Of a stretch of 64,000 nt of DNA, positions 1 to 7,754 are shown in pieces (position 1 is the stretch's first letter; each line of letters starts with the position of its first letter). The notes beneath the pieces were generated by a model that did no database searches, had not been told where the DNA came from, and was given only the letters and a program-made list of their open reading frames with translations. Source of the stretch: an uncultured Dehalococcoidia bacterium. Lineage in GTDB: Bacteria > Chloroflexota > Dehalococcoidia > Lucifugimonadales > UBA1123. The position numbers were made by a program, and so were the translations under genes. The DNA lies in NCBI GenBank assembly GCA_958296105.1, contig OY282441.1, positions 1,585,800 through 1,649,799 on the forward strand, given 5' to 3'.

Positions 1-1
1 A

Positions 2-544
2 GACGTCCTCAAGCAGGCGCCCGCCATGTACGAATCCGATGTCGAGTACGCCGACAACTCCATCGCCAAGTCGCTCAAGGACGTGGCGCGAACGCACATG
101 GCCGGACTGGGAACGCGAATCTTCTACACCAGCCACGGAGGCTACGACCATCACGCCAACGAGCTGAAGTCGCATCCGCAGCTCATGAGGGAGCTGTCGG
201 GCGCGATCTCCGACTTCTTCGACGACCTGCGCGCCCATGACGCCGCCGAAGAGGTGACGATGCTGGTGTTCACCGAGTTCGGGCGGCGGATGCGCGACAA
301 CGGCAGCGGCACGGATCACGGCTCAGGCGGGGGCGCGTTCCTGATCGGAGAGCGCGTAAACGGCGGCCTGTACTCCGAATACCCGTCGCTGGATCCGGCG
401 CGCTGGCTGAACGGCGAAGACCTGGACTGGACATACGACTTCCGAGGCATCTACTCGACCGTGCTGGACCAGTGGCTAGGCCTAGACCCAGTTCCCATAG
501 TGGACGGGCAGTTCGAGCAGCTGAAGCCGTTCGCGCGCGGGTAA
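2..544 (+). CDS. DUF1501 family protein, C-terminal part (5' truncated by window edge)
   Basis: The reading frame is open from the first bases of the window and ends at TAA 542-544, so only about 180 C-terminal residues are seen. The sequence matches the end of DUF1501 proteins, which have an alkaline-phosphatase/sulfatase-like fold: a segment with YTSHGGYDHH, then VFTEFGRRMRDNGSGTDHG, where the His and Asp residues sit at the expected metal-site positions, and a closing stretch naming a final strand and helix. Family members are usually encoded beside DUF1800 proteins. Here the next gene is an NHL propeller, and two DUF1800 genes lie 16-24 kb downstream. The biochemical role of the family is unknown. 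The family call is firm; the upstream part cannot be seen. Confidence 0.85.
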   Translation, partial: DVLKQAPAMYESDVEYADNSIAKSLKDVARTHMAGLGTRIFYTSHGGYDHHANELKSHPQLMRELSGAISDFFDDLRAHDAAEEVTMLVFTEFGRRMRDNGSGTDHGSGGGAFLIGERVNGGLYSEYPSLDPARWLNGEDLDWTYDFRGIYSTVLDQWLGLDPVPIVDGQFEQLKPFARG

Positions 545-632
545 AACGAGCCAAGCGCGAAGCGCAAGCAGCGAATCCAGCATGTCCGAGCGTGTGTTGG
601 AGGCGAAGTCGGGTGAACGAGCCAAGCGCGAA
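545..632. repeat. 17-bp direct repeat pair
   Basis: AACGAGCCAAGCGCGAA occurs exactly at 545-561, immediately after the DUF1501 stop, and again at 616-632. The two copies lie 71 bp apart. No function is recognised. Confidence 0.7.
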
Positions 633-646
633 TTGCAGCCAATGAA

Positions 647-685
647 TCCCCTCTCCCTCGATGGGAGAGGGCTAGGGTGAGGGTG
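647..685 (-). repeat. Dispersed 39-bp hairpin repeat, copy 1
   Basis: A 39-bp element holds a perfect 9-bp stem (CCCTCTCCC 649-657, loop TCGAT, GGGAGAGGG 663-671) followed by a GGGTGA-type tail. Its reverse complement recurs with one difference at 37084-37122 and 37158-37196. Here it may act as a terminator for the DUF1501 gene, but the wide spacing of copies and the conserved flank suggest an interspersed repeat. Confidence 0.8.
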
Positions 686-833
686 ATTCTTGTTCTCGAC
701 CGATATACTTCGAGCATGGACGGCGCATCTGCCCAGACCATGTTCGCAGGCGACGAACAGCGCTTGCGAAGGTTTGCAGCAGGTACAGGAAGAACGGCAC
801 GCGACATAGTGAGAAAATGGCGAGGTGAATAAG

Positions 834-1859
834 ATGGGCAGACCATACGGACTTCTCAGAGCCGGCTATCCGTACCTGAAAACTCTGGGGATGCGCAGGA
901 TAACCAACTTCCCGCTCGACATCGCCATAGGTGACGAAGGGCGGCTGTACATCCTCTGTCGCAACGACGGCGCGGCGCTAATCCGAGTGTGGTCGATAGA
1001 CGACGCCGAGCGGCTGACTGACGACCTCGTGGGCATCGGCTCCTACGGCAGCGGAGAGGGTCAGTACACGTGGCCTGTCAACATCATCCGAGACGCGGAC
1101 GAGAACCTGTACGTGTCGGATGAGGCGCTGCACCGCATCGTGTCATTCAGCAGGGAGGGCGAGTACATCGGCAGCTGGGGCGAGGCGGGCGAGGCCGAAG
1201 GGCAGCTGAACGGGCCGGCGGGCATCGCCTTCGACGCGGATGAGAACATGCTGGTCGTGGATTCGCTCAACCACCGCGTTCAGAAGTTCAGCAGGGAGGG
1301 CGAGTTCATCGGCGGCTGGGGTTCGTTCGGGGACGGTCCCGGCGAGTTCGACATGCCATGGGGCGTCACGGTGGACGAGCTTGGCTATGTGTACGTGGTC
1401 GACTGGCGCAACGACCGAGTTCAGAAGTTCGACTCGGACGGTGAGTTCGTCTTCGAGATCGGATCCTCCGGCGACGGGCCTGGCGAGTTGAACAGGCCTG
1501 CCGGCGTGGCGGTGGACAGGTTCGGCGACATCTACGTTGCCGATACGGGCAACAACCGAGTCCAGCTGTTCAACGAACATGGAAGATACGTGCAGCGATT
1601 CATCGGCGACTCCACCCTGTCGAGGGTCGCGCGCGACTACATGCTGACCAATGCCTACCCCAACCGCCTGCGAGACATGGCAGACCTGGAGGGAGAGAAG
1701 CGGCTGCGCGCGCCCAAGAACGTGCGCGTAGACGACGACCTGATGTTCGTGCCGGACTATCGCTCGTACCGTGTGCAGGTGTACAAGAACGAAGCCATCC
1801 CGCTGGACGAGCATCAGATATCCGAGCCTCTGCGGGCGCCCACGCTGGCTACGGTGTAG
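834..1859 (+). CDS. NHL-repeat beta-propeller protein
   Basis: This 341-aa protein is almost entirely NHL repeats. Units of about 45 residues carry the pattern G-x-hydrophobic-D-x-x-G-x-hydrophobic-YV-D-x-x-N-x-R-V-Q-x-F, for example LVVDSLNHRVQKF, YVVDWRNDRVQKF and YVADTGNNRVQLF, which predicts a five- or six-bladed propeller. No signal peptide is visible. ATG 834 is preferred over GTG 825 because AGGTGA at 823-828 makes a well-spaced ribosome site for it. It follows a DUF1501 gene, and two paralogues lie beside a DUF1800 gene at 18779 and 19878, so a shared role with the DUF1501/DUF1800 pair is likely. The ligand is unknown. Confidence 0.9.
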   Translation: MGRPYGLLRAGYPYLKTLGMRRITNFPLDIAIGDEGRLYILCRNDGAALIRVWSIDDAERLTDDLVGIGSYGSGEGQYTWPVNIIRDADENLYVSDEALHRIVSFSREGEYIGSWGEAGEAEGQLNGPAGIAFDADENMLVVDSLNHRVQKFSREGEFIGGWGSFGDGPGEFDMPWGVTVDELGYVYVVDWRNDRVQKFDSDGEFVFEIGSSGDGPGELNRPAGVAVDRFGDIYVADTGNNRVQLFNEHGRYVQRFIGDSTLSRVARDYMLTNAYPNRLRDMADLEGEKRLRAPKNVRVDDDLMFVPDYRSYRVQVYKNEAIPLDEHQISEPLRAPTLATV

Positions 1860-1901
1860 AGAGGGCGGGCGGCTGGGTAGTGTAAACTATCTTGTATTCG
1901 A

Positions 1902-1967
1902 TTGACAGAGTAAACCTTGACAGGGTAAATTCAATTGATAGGGTAAACCTTGACAGGGTAAACAGAA
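1902..1967. promoter_or_regulatory. Iteron-like tandem repeats upstream of the defence block
   Basis: Two 33-bp tandem units (1902-1934 and 1935-1967) each contain two copies of TTGAYAGRGTAAA, giving four iterons at 1902, 1917, 1935 and 1950. A GTAAAC also lies at 1881. They end about 20 bp before the first gene of the restriction-modification block. The TTGACA cores could act as -35 boxes, and the arrangement could be an operator. Function is inferred from position only. Confidence 0.55.
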
Positions 1968-1986
1968 AGATCGAACGAGCATTGCC

Positions 1987-2406
1987 ATGCCGCGCCGCAG
2001 CTTCAACCCCAAGCGTAGAATAAGGCAAACCGCGCTCCCCCCCGAGGAGCTTACGAGTCTCGCAAAGCGCCTAAAGTACACTGGCAACCCTGCTCACAAG
2101 CGCAATCCCGGAGATTTCGGACTTACGCCGCCCTCGCAGCCGCGCCCGGACAAAACCTTGTGCGACCCAACGGGTATAACTACCGTTAAAGAGTCGTTGC
2201 GCCTACTCAGGCAAGGAGCAACCAAAGGGCTGATTAGCGAGCGGACAAGGGGAGAATTCCCGCAAAACATCTGGGCAGTTACCGAAGACGGGGTTCCACT
2301 CGAAGCGCAGATGGAGAACAGGGCGCAAGGCGCTTATCACGGATATCCCATGCCTTCGACCGACGACTTCCGAGACGAGGTTCTGAGACGCTGGAACGAA
2401 TGGTGA
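1987..2406 (+). CDS. Small conserved hypothetical protein, first gene of defence block
   Basis: This 139-aa basic protein starts with an Arg/Lys-rich stretch. It has a central NPAHKRNPGDFGL segment and a C-terminal part with WAVTEDGVPLEAQ and GAYHGYPMP. From memory, similar small proteins of unknown function occur beside ImmA/IrrE-type genes in many bacteria; I cannot name a domain. Its stop overlaps the start of the next gene (ATGGTGA at 2400-2406), so the two are translationally coupled and probably work together. The iteron cluster directly upstream may control it. Possible roles are an antitoxin-like partner, an adaptor or a DNA-binding accessory, none of which is shown by the sequence. 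Confidence 0.75.
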   Translation: MPRRSFNPKRRIRQTALPPEELTSLAKRLKYTGNPAHKRNPGDFGLTPPSQPRPDKTLCDPTGITTVKESLRLLRQGATKGLISERTRGEFPQNIWAVTEDGVPLEAQMENRAQGAYHGYPMPSTDDFRDEVLRRWNEW

Positions 2407-3725
2407 GCATGTTGTTCAGCATAAACTGCGAGTGGCTGCCCAGTGAGATCGGAGACTCGGATGAGCGCTCCACTTTCGCCGAGATAGAAATTGGCGTTAG
2501 AGGACACTGCGCCACGAAGGTCGAGGACACCTTCGCCAAGACCGTCCGCTCATACGCGCGTCTCTCGGCGCTCGAACTGGCTGAATGGCTTGCGTTCAAC
2601 TGGTGGAGGCTTCTGTGGGAGCCGGAGTCCAACGGCTACTCTTGGAAGGCGAGCCACAAGGTGGGCAACGCCGGCGGAGGCTATGTGTGGCCAGATCTGT
2701 CGTTCAGCAGCGACTGGCATTCCGTCCTAGTCAGCGCGCGCCCCACCACTCATTGGGACGCGGAGCCTATACGCTACTTGAATCGGCTCGATGAGCTGCC
2801 CGTGCCAATCGCCAATTTCGAGAGCGTGGCGAGCGATTTCATAGATCGAACCATCGCCAGACTGTCCATAATGGGAAACGCCCAATCCGAATTGAGCGCG
2901 CTCTGGGATGAAGTGACCTGCGAACGCCAGGATGTCGAGAGTGCCAACCGTCGAATACTCGAAGCGTGCATGGGGTACGACCCCGACGAAGCGCCCAGCG
3001 ACTTCATTGACTATCTGATAGAACAGACAAGTCCCTACGGCGAGGGCGCGATTCGAGAGATGGCGGCCGCGTACAAGGAGGAGGCCGTTTCTCATGCGCG
3101 GAGCATTCGGGAGAGCGCACTAAAAAGCGCGATGACCGCCCGCGTGCCGAATCGCGCGGATATACGCGGAAGGCTCGCTTCGCAGTCCGCCGCTTCGGAC
3201 ATTCCACCATGGGTGCGCGCAGAGAGCGCCGCCAGAATCGCCCGCGACAGCTGGGACGTATCCGTCCCAGTCTCGACGAACGCCATTTGCGACGTGCTAA
3301 GCGTCTCTCAAGATAGATTCTTGGACGTCCAAGACGCCGGGGAGACACCGTTGACGGCGGGCGTCCGCGAGGATGTGGACTCGAACGCCTTCCACGTCGC
3401 TTTGAGCGGCAGGCATCCTCATTCCCGCCGATTCAGATTGGCGCGCTTAGTGGCGGACCATATCGACGCCGACGATGGAGAGACACTGTTGCCGGCGACT
3501 AGCTCCAAAACCAGCCGTCAAAAGTTCCAGCGCGCGTTCGCCCAAGAACTCTTGTGTCCATTCGACCACCTGAGAGAATACCTAGGCGACGAGACGCCGA
3601 ACGACGACGCTATCCATGACGCGGCGGAGTATTACGACGTCTCACCGGTCACGGTTCTCGTCACACTTGTGAACAAAGGCGTTCTCGGACGCGACTCCCT
3701 CAACAATATGTGGGCGGCTGTTTAG
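2400..3725 (+). CDS. ImmA/IrrE-like protein lacking the HExxH zinc motif
   Basis: The protein is 441 aa. The last 120 residues align by eye with ImmA/IrrE metallopeptidases: RRFRLARLVADHI near residue 345 stands where the family has RFTLAHELGH, FQRAFAQELLCP stands for the EANxFAAELLMP helix, and the tail YDVSPVTVLVTLVNKGVL matches the family's C-terminal helix. The HExxH residues are replaced (His to Arg, Glu to Leu, last His to Asp), so zinc catalysis looks lost. The first 300 residues, with LAEWLAFNWWRLLWEP, are a separate conserved region I do not recognise. The start overlaps the previous gene by 7 bases. A sensor or regulatory role is more likely than proteolysis; this is inference. Confidence 0.7.
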   Translation: MVSMLFSINCEWLPSEIGDSDERSTFAEIEIGVRGHCATKVEDTFAKTVRSYARLSALELAEWLAFNWWRLLWEPESNGYSWKASHKVGNAGGGYVWPDLSFSSDWHSVLVSARPTTHWDAEPIRYLNRLDELPVPIANFESVASDFIDRTIARLSIMGNAQSELSALWDEVTCERQDVESANRRILEACMGYDPDEAPSDFIDYLIEQTSPYGEGAIREMAAAYKEEAVSHARSIRESALKSAMTARVPNRADIRGRLASQSAASDIPPWVRAESAARIARDSWDVSVPVSTNAICDVLSVSQDRFLDVQDAGETPLTAGVREDVDSNAFHVALSGRHPHSRRFRLARLVADHIDADDGETLLPATSSKTSRQKFQRAFAQELLCPFDHLREYLGDETPNDDAIHDAAEYYDVSPVTVLVTLVNKGVLGRDSLNNMWAAV

Positions 3726-3821
3726 ATTTCAGACTACTCTCTAGCGGTTCAGGCTTGGGCGATGGTGTAGCTGTCGTGGAAAAGCGCAGATGTCCGCACT
3801 CAGAGATGGAAACAGCCTAGC

Positions 3822-4853
3822 TTGTTCCAGAAGACCACATCCCACACTCATCACATCACGGTTGGAGAAACCGGCCTGAGCTACAGGGTTGACTGTGGGG
3901 ACAATCGCGACGTAATTCCTACAGTCGCCGAGAGTTCCATAGACTTGGTGGTCACATCTCCTCCGTACTTTCAGCAGCGCGAATACTCGTCGCCCGGTCT
4001 GGGCAATGAGGATACTGTCAGCGAATACTTGGACAACATCGTCGGAACGTTGCGCGAGATTGCGCGCGTCATGAAGCCTACGGGCAACATCGTGTACAAC
4101 ATGGGCGACAAGATAGCTGGCGGTGGACTTCAGCTTGTTCCATACAGATTCGCAATCAAAGCGCTGGACGAGCTGAACCTGAGGCTTGTCAACGAGATAA
4201 CATGGGTCAAACGCAACCCGACGCCTCACCAGTTCCCCCGTCGGCTGGTGAACAGCACCGAACCGTTCTTCCACTTCGCGCTCGGTGGGGAATACTATCA
4301 CGACCGTTCGGCGTTCCAGCCCGGGCAGAAAGTGAAGCGAGGCAAGCCAACGAAGAAACTCGGCAGTCGATACAGACATCTGATCGAGACGTCCGAATTG
4401 AGCGCCGAAGAACAGAAGGCAGCGCACAAAGCTCTGGATGAAGTCATCGGCGAAGTATGGGACGGCTCCATCCACAGCTTCAGGATGAAGATTCGGGGCA
4501 TTCACGCGCCCGCATACGGCGGACAGAACGGTGGGCGCAAAATGCACATCGAGAGAGACGGTTTCACGATCATCCGCATATCGGGAGAACCGATGAAGAA
4601 AGACGTGATAGAGAATCCGGTTGAAAGTCTTCCCGGCAACGGACATCCCGCAGTATTTCCCGTCGCCGTCATCAGGGAGATAGTCCGGCTTCTCTCACCG
4701 CCGGACGGTCAGGTTCTGGATCCATACATGGGCAGTGGATCCACGATGGTCGCCGCGCTCCGCGAAGGCAGGAGCTGCGTTGGAATAGACATTAGTCGGA
4801 AATACTGCGACATGGCGCTCGAACGCATATCATCGGAGTTTCCAAGTGGATGA
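3822..4853 (+). CDS. Site-specific DNA methyltransferase (beta class, N4-cytosine/N6-adenine)
   Basis: This 343-aa enzyme transfers a methyl group from S-adenosylmethionine to an exocyclic amino group in DNA. The catalytic motif IV, TSPPYF, lies at residues 45-50. The AdoMet motif I, DPYMGSGST, lies near residues 300-308 and is followed by CVGIDISRKYCDMALERI. This order (IV before I) defines the beta class. SPPY occurs in both N4-cytosine and some N6-adenine enzymes, so the base cannot be fixed. The start is a TTG, and there is no ATG before the catalytic motif. Its stop overlaps the start of the restriction enzyme gene by 8 bases, which gives a typical coupled type II pair. Confidence 0.93.
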   Translation: MFQKTTSHTHHITVGETGLSYRVDCGDNRDVIPTVAESSIDLVVTSPPYFQQREYSSPGLGNEDTVSEYLDNIVGTLREIARVMKPTGNIVYNMGDKIAGGGLQLVPYRFAIKALDELNLRLVNEITWVKRNPTPHQFPRRLVNSTEPFFHFALGGEYYHDRSAFQPGQKVKRGKPTKKLGSRYRHLIETSELSAEEQKAAHKALDEVIGEVWDGSIHSFRMKIRGIHAPAYGGQNGGRKMHIERDGFTIIRISGEPMKKDVIENPVESLPGNGHPAVFPVAVIREIVRLLSPPDGQVLDPYMGSGSTMVAALREGRSCVGIDISRKYCDMALERISSEFPSG

Positions 4854-5934
4854 GCGCGAATTGATGGAGCGTCTGTACGATGATGTTCTGAAAGCCTATG
4901 TTTCTGGAGAAGATGCGCCCGCGCTGGCGGCTGTAAGTTCGCAATGTAACGTTATCCTTCGACATCAGGAGCGCGCCAAGGGCGCGCTTGCCGTGCTGAT
5001 TACCCTGCTGGTCAAGAAAATCGCTTCGCCCGAACAGGACATCAGGATGCACCAAGCCGGAATGCCCGAAGGATTCAGCGGTAGAGGTCTGGACAGCAGG
5101 GTTGTCACGCCGTTCCTGAGAGAACAGAGTTTTCCTTACATGACAAGCGGAACGGGTTGGCTGACGCGCTCTCTCGAACAGCCTGCGCCTTACACACTCA
5201 ATTACCCAGGCAGGATACAACCCGCCGCCGTCAAGCGCGCGTTCCTGTCCATAATTGACGCGGTTCAGACCAAAGGCGCGTCGGCTGAACATACGTTGCG
5301 AAACATACTGTGGGGGCTAATCGAGTTCCGAGAACGCAACACCAACATAGCGTTGGCCCCCCCCGTCAACCTGTCCATAAGCCAAACCGTCGACAAGATC
5401 AGGCGTCATTACGGCCAACCGCTTCAGGGGGCGGCGCGGCTGCCTGTGTTGGCGATCCACGCCATCTTGAGCATAGCCGTCAAAGAGATGGAGAGATACG
5501 CGGGATGTGTCCTCCTGCCGCTCGAGCATCACACTGCCGCCGACGCTAGAACCGACCTGATTGGAGACGTACACATCCTAAACTCCGACGGCGTCTTGTT
5601 CGAGGGCTGCGAAGTCAAACACAACGTCCCCGTAACTTCCGATTTGATTGCGACATCTTTCGGAAAGTTCCGAACGACTCCGGTCGAAAGATTCTACATC
5701 CTGACCACATACGGCCACGACGACTATTCCGAATTCGCCCCCGATATTCAGCGGGTGGCGGACATTCACGGCTGCCAGCTGATAGTGAACGGCATTGATC
5801 GAACGCTGCTGTATTACCTGCGACTGATCAGACGAGCGCCCGAGTTCGTTCATCGGTACGTGTCCAACATCGAGGGCGACCCATCGGTGAGCTTCGAGCT
5901 GAAGACGGCGTGGAATCGGATAGTGGGGTCTTAG
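4846..5934 (+). CDS. Type II restriction endonuclease, SacI-like family
   Basis: This 362-aa protein is the partner of the overlapping methyltransferase. It contains a conserved GMPEGFSGRGLDSRVVTPFL segment at residues 72-91, typical of SacI-family enzymes as I recall them. A probable PD-(D/E)xK site follows, with D237/D241 in DLIGDVHI, then E256 and K258 in CEVKH. SacI itself cuts GAGCTC, but family members can differ, so the target here is not predicted. The GTG at 4846 overlaps the methyltransferase stop; ATG 4864 is an alternative. Length fits the family. Context makes a functional restriction-modification pair very likely. Confidence 0.8.
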   Translation: MDERELMERLYDDVLKAYVSGEDAPALAAVSSQCNVILRHQERAKGALAVLITLLVKKIASPEQDIRMHQAGMPEGFSGRGLDSRVVTPFLREQSFPYMTSGTGWLTRSLEQPAPYTLNYPGRIQPAAVKRAFLSIIDAVQTKGASAEHTLRNILWGLIEFRERNTNIALAPPVNLSISQTVDKIRRHYGQPLQGAARLPVLAIHAILSIAVKEMERYAGCVLLPLEHHTAADARTDLIGDVHILNSDGVLFEGCEVKHNVPVTSDLIATSFGKFRTTPVERFYILTTYGHDDYSEFAPDIQRVADIHGCQLIVNGIDRTLLYYLRLIRRAPEFVHRYVSNIEGDPSVSFELKTAWNRIVGS

Positions 5935-5953
5935 CCGGCTCCTCTCAAAGCCC

Positions 5954-7297
5954 TCAGCGCGAACGACCGTCTGCCTGCGCCATCGGCTGACGAGCGGGTG
6001 GCGCTTCTTCTCCCAAGAACTCCGTCTCCCAGTCTGGGATCAGCAGCCTGTCCGTGCGCTCCAGCAGCAGGATGCTGGCGGCTCCGGCGAGGCTGGCTAT
6101 GACCGAGATGATCAGCGCCAATTCGTAGCCGCCGGTGAGGTCGAAGATGATTCCGCCGAGCCAGCCTCCGAGCGCCATGCCAAGTCCCGCGCCCAGCATC
6201 TGCACGCCATGCGCCGAGCCGACGGGCGCGTAGCCGTAGTACCTGCGGTTCAGGATGGGAAAGCCGCCCGCCTCGCCGCCGTAGCCGATTCCGAACGCCA
6301 CCGCGAACAGGTAGAACAGCCAGGTGTCTTGCGTCCAAAACAGCATCACCACTGTTACGCCCTGAATCGCGTATGCGACGGTCATCACGGTCTTGGGTCC
6401 GATGTGGTCGGACAGAACGGGCGTTGCCAGCCGTGTCACTATGCTGACGCCGGACAGCACGGTGATCAGTCCGGCGGCGACCACCAAAGACAGGCCCTCG
6501 GCGACCGCAATCGGGATGATGTAGACGAGTATGATCGCGTGTCCCACGCAGCCGAGAAAGTGTATCGAGCTTAGGTTCCAGTAGGCTACGGTGTGGCGCA
6601 TGAACTTCGTGAACAGCTTCACCCGCTCGGCGGGAGGCCGATTCGAGGCTGTATCCGGGTCTCCGGGCAGCGCGCCGTAGGGTTCGAGTCCGCGATCCGA
6701 GGGGCGGTTGGAGTACATGAGGATGAGCGCAGCCATGATGGCGGACGACCCCATGGCAGTCAGCCAAAACGTATCCCGCCATCCGAGCTGATCGATCATC
6801 CAGCCAATCAGAGGCGCTGCCAGAGCTGGGCCGAGTCCCCACGCCGCCATGAGAACTCCCATGCCCAGCCCCAGATGCCGCCTGAACCACGTCATGGCGG
6901 ACGGGATCAAGGGCACCAAGAACACCGCCTGCGCCACTCCGAGCAGAACGCCGAACGTTAGGTAGAACTGCCAAACCTGAGTAACCAGCCCGATGAGCAG
7001 CATTCCGACGATGAACATGGCGCAGCCCACGACCATCGCCATGCGCGCGCCGAACCTGTCTCCGAAAGAGCCTGCCAGCGGGGAGACGAGCGCGGTAACG
7101 ACGCTCGACAGCGCATATGCCAGAGTAATCGTCCCCTGTCCCCAGCCGAACTGCTCGGACAGCGGATCTATGAACACGCCGAACGCCATGCGGATGGACG
7201 AGCCGACCATCTGCATCACCGCTATGATGGTCACGATTGCCCAAGCGTAATGCGGGTAGAAGACCCTGTGGCCGCGCGGCGGCGTAAGGCTGGTCAT
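5954..7297 (-). CDS. MFS transporter (monocarboxylate/organic-anion type)
   Basis: This 447-aa inner-membrane protein has twelve predicted hydrophobic segments and a central cytoplasmic loop near residues 205-230. The first half carries the MFS motif A region GSFGDRFGARMAMVVG after helix 2, and the second half has the matching SDHIGPKTVM. The overall pattern, with an opening HYAWAIVTIIAVMQMVGSSIR, resembles monocarboxylate/oxalate-formate porters of bacteria and archaea. The substrate is not predictable, but the neighbours (an aldolase, an OsmC-like protein and a monooxygenase) suggest organic acids. No strong ribosome site precedes the ATG, so the exact start is less certain than the family. 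Confidence 0.88.
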   Translation of the reverse strand: MTSLTPPRGHRVFYPHYAWAIVTIIAVMQMVGSSIRMAFGVFIDPLSEQFGWGQGTITLAYALSSVVTALVSPLAGSFGDRFGARMAMVVGCAMFIVGMLLIGLVTQVWQFYLTFGVLLGVAQAVFLVPLIPSAMTWFRRHLGLGMGVLMAAWGLGPALAAPLIGWMIDQLGWRDTFWLTAMGSSAIMAALILMYSNRPSDRGLEPYGALPGDPDTASNRPPAERVKLFTKFMRHTVAYWNLSSIHFLGCVGHAIILVYIIPIAVAEGLSLVVAAGLITVLSGVSIVTRLATPVLSDHIGPKTVMTVAYAIQGVTVVMLFWTQDTWLFYLFAVAFGIGYGGEAGGFPILNRRYYGYAPVGSAHGVQMLGAGLGMALGGWLGGIIFDLTGGYELALIISVIASLAGAASILLLERTDRLLIPDWETEFLGEEAPPARQPMAQADGRSR

Positions 7298-7347
7298 CGG
7301 CGTGGGCGAGGCTCCGCGCTGAACTCCGCCGTGACTGCCGTGCTAGG

Positions 7348-7363
7348 GGTTGCAACTGCAACC
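7348..7363. promoter_or_regulatory. Short inverted repeat between OsmC-like gene and MFS gene
   Basis: GGTTGCA and TGCAACC form perfect 7-bp arms around two bases. It sits between the OsmC-like stop and the MFS start on the minus strand and lacks a T-tract. It could be an operator for the MFS gene or a weak transcript end. Confidence 0.3.
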
Positions 7364-7377
7364 GAACCGTACAGCGG

Positions 7378-7737
7378 TCAACGGCGTTTCCAGATATCCA
7401 CCAAGCTGTCGCCGTCGCTGTCGGAGACTCCCCACATCTGGAGGTGTATCTTGATGTCGTCATAGACTGTTCGCTCACCCGGAGCGGCGTTCGGATCGCG
7501 GTACGCCTCGACGCCCACATCCATCCAGTCTAGCGGAATCTCCTCCTCGCCGGCGATTCGCTCGATCATGTTGACCGCGCACGCGGAGATGCCGGACAGG
7601 AACAGCTCGCCCGCGCCGATCTCGTCGCCGCCGGGGTCGTCCGCTATCCAGTGGTGATTGCGCGCGTTGTTGATCGCGCGTCCGAGTGTGCCGCTGCTGT
7701 AGCTCCGCACTGCGTATGCCAGTTCCAACTGTGCCAC
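7378..7737 (-). CDS. OsmC-like family protein
   Basis: This protein of about 119 aa resembles the C-terminal half of OsmC/Ohr proteins. The segment GAGELFLSGISACAVNMIERIA holds the conserved helix with the C-terminal peroxidatic-type Cys. A clear partner Cys is not evident, so peroxidase activity is uncertain. GTG 7737 is chosen because AGGAGGG lies at the right distance upstream; GTG 7758, which overlaps the aldolase stop (GTGA), is the alternative. It is translationally close to the upstream aldolase gene and probably in one operon with it. OsmC proteins of this size often handle organic peroxides or act on unknown thiols. Confidence 0.72.
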   Translation of the reverse strand: MAQLELAYAVRSYSSGTLGRAINNARNHHWIADDPGGDEIGAGELFLSGISACAVNMIERIAGEEEIPLDWMDVGVEAYRDPNAAPGERTVYDDIKIHLQMWGVSDSDGDSLVDIWKRR

Positions 7738-7754
7738 TTCGCCCTCCTGTTTGG

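Noticed and set aside
647-685. Hairpin as only the DUF1501 terminator
   Set aside because: The same 39-base element occurs twice at 37 kb with conserved flank, which a simple terminator would not show.
1902-1967. Iterons as a small CRISPR array or plasmid origin
   Set aside because: Units are adjacent with no spacers, and no replication or cas gene is near. An operator-like reading is simpler.
3741-4646. 301-codon minus-strand frame opposite the methyltransferase gene
   Set aside because: It lies antisense to the methyltransferase, whose motifs IV and I are intact, and carries no recognisable domain.
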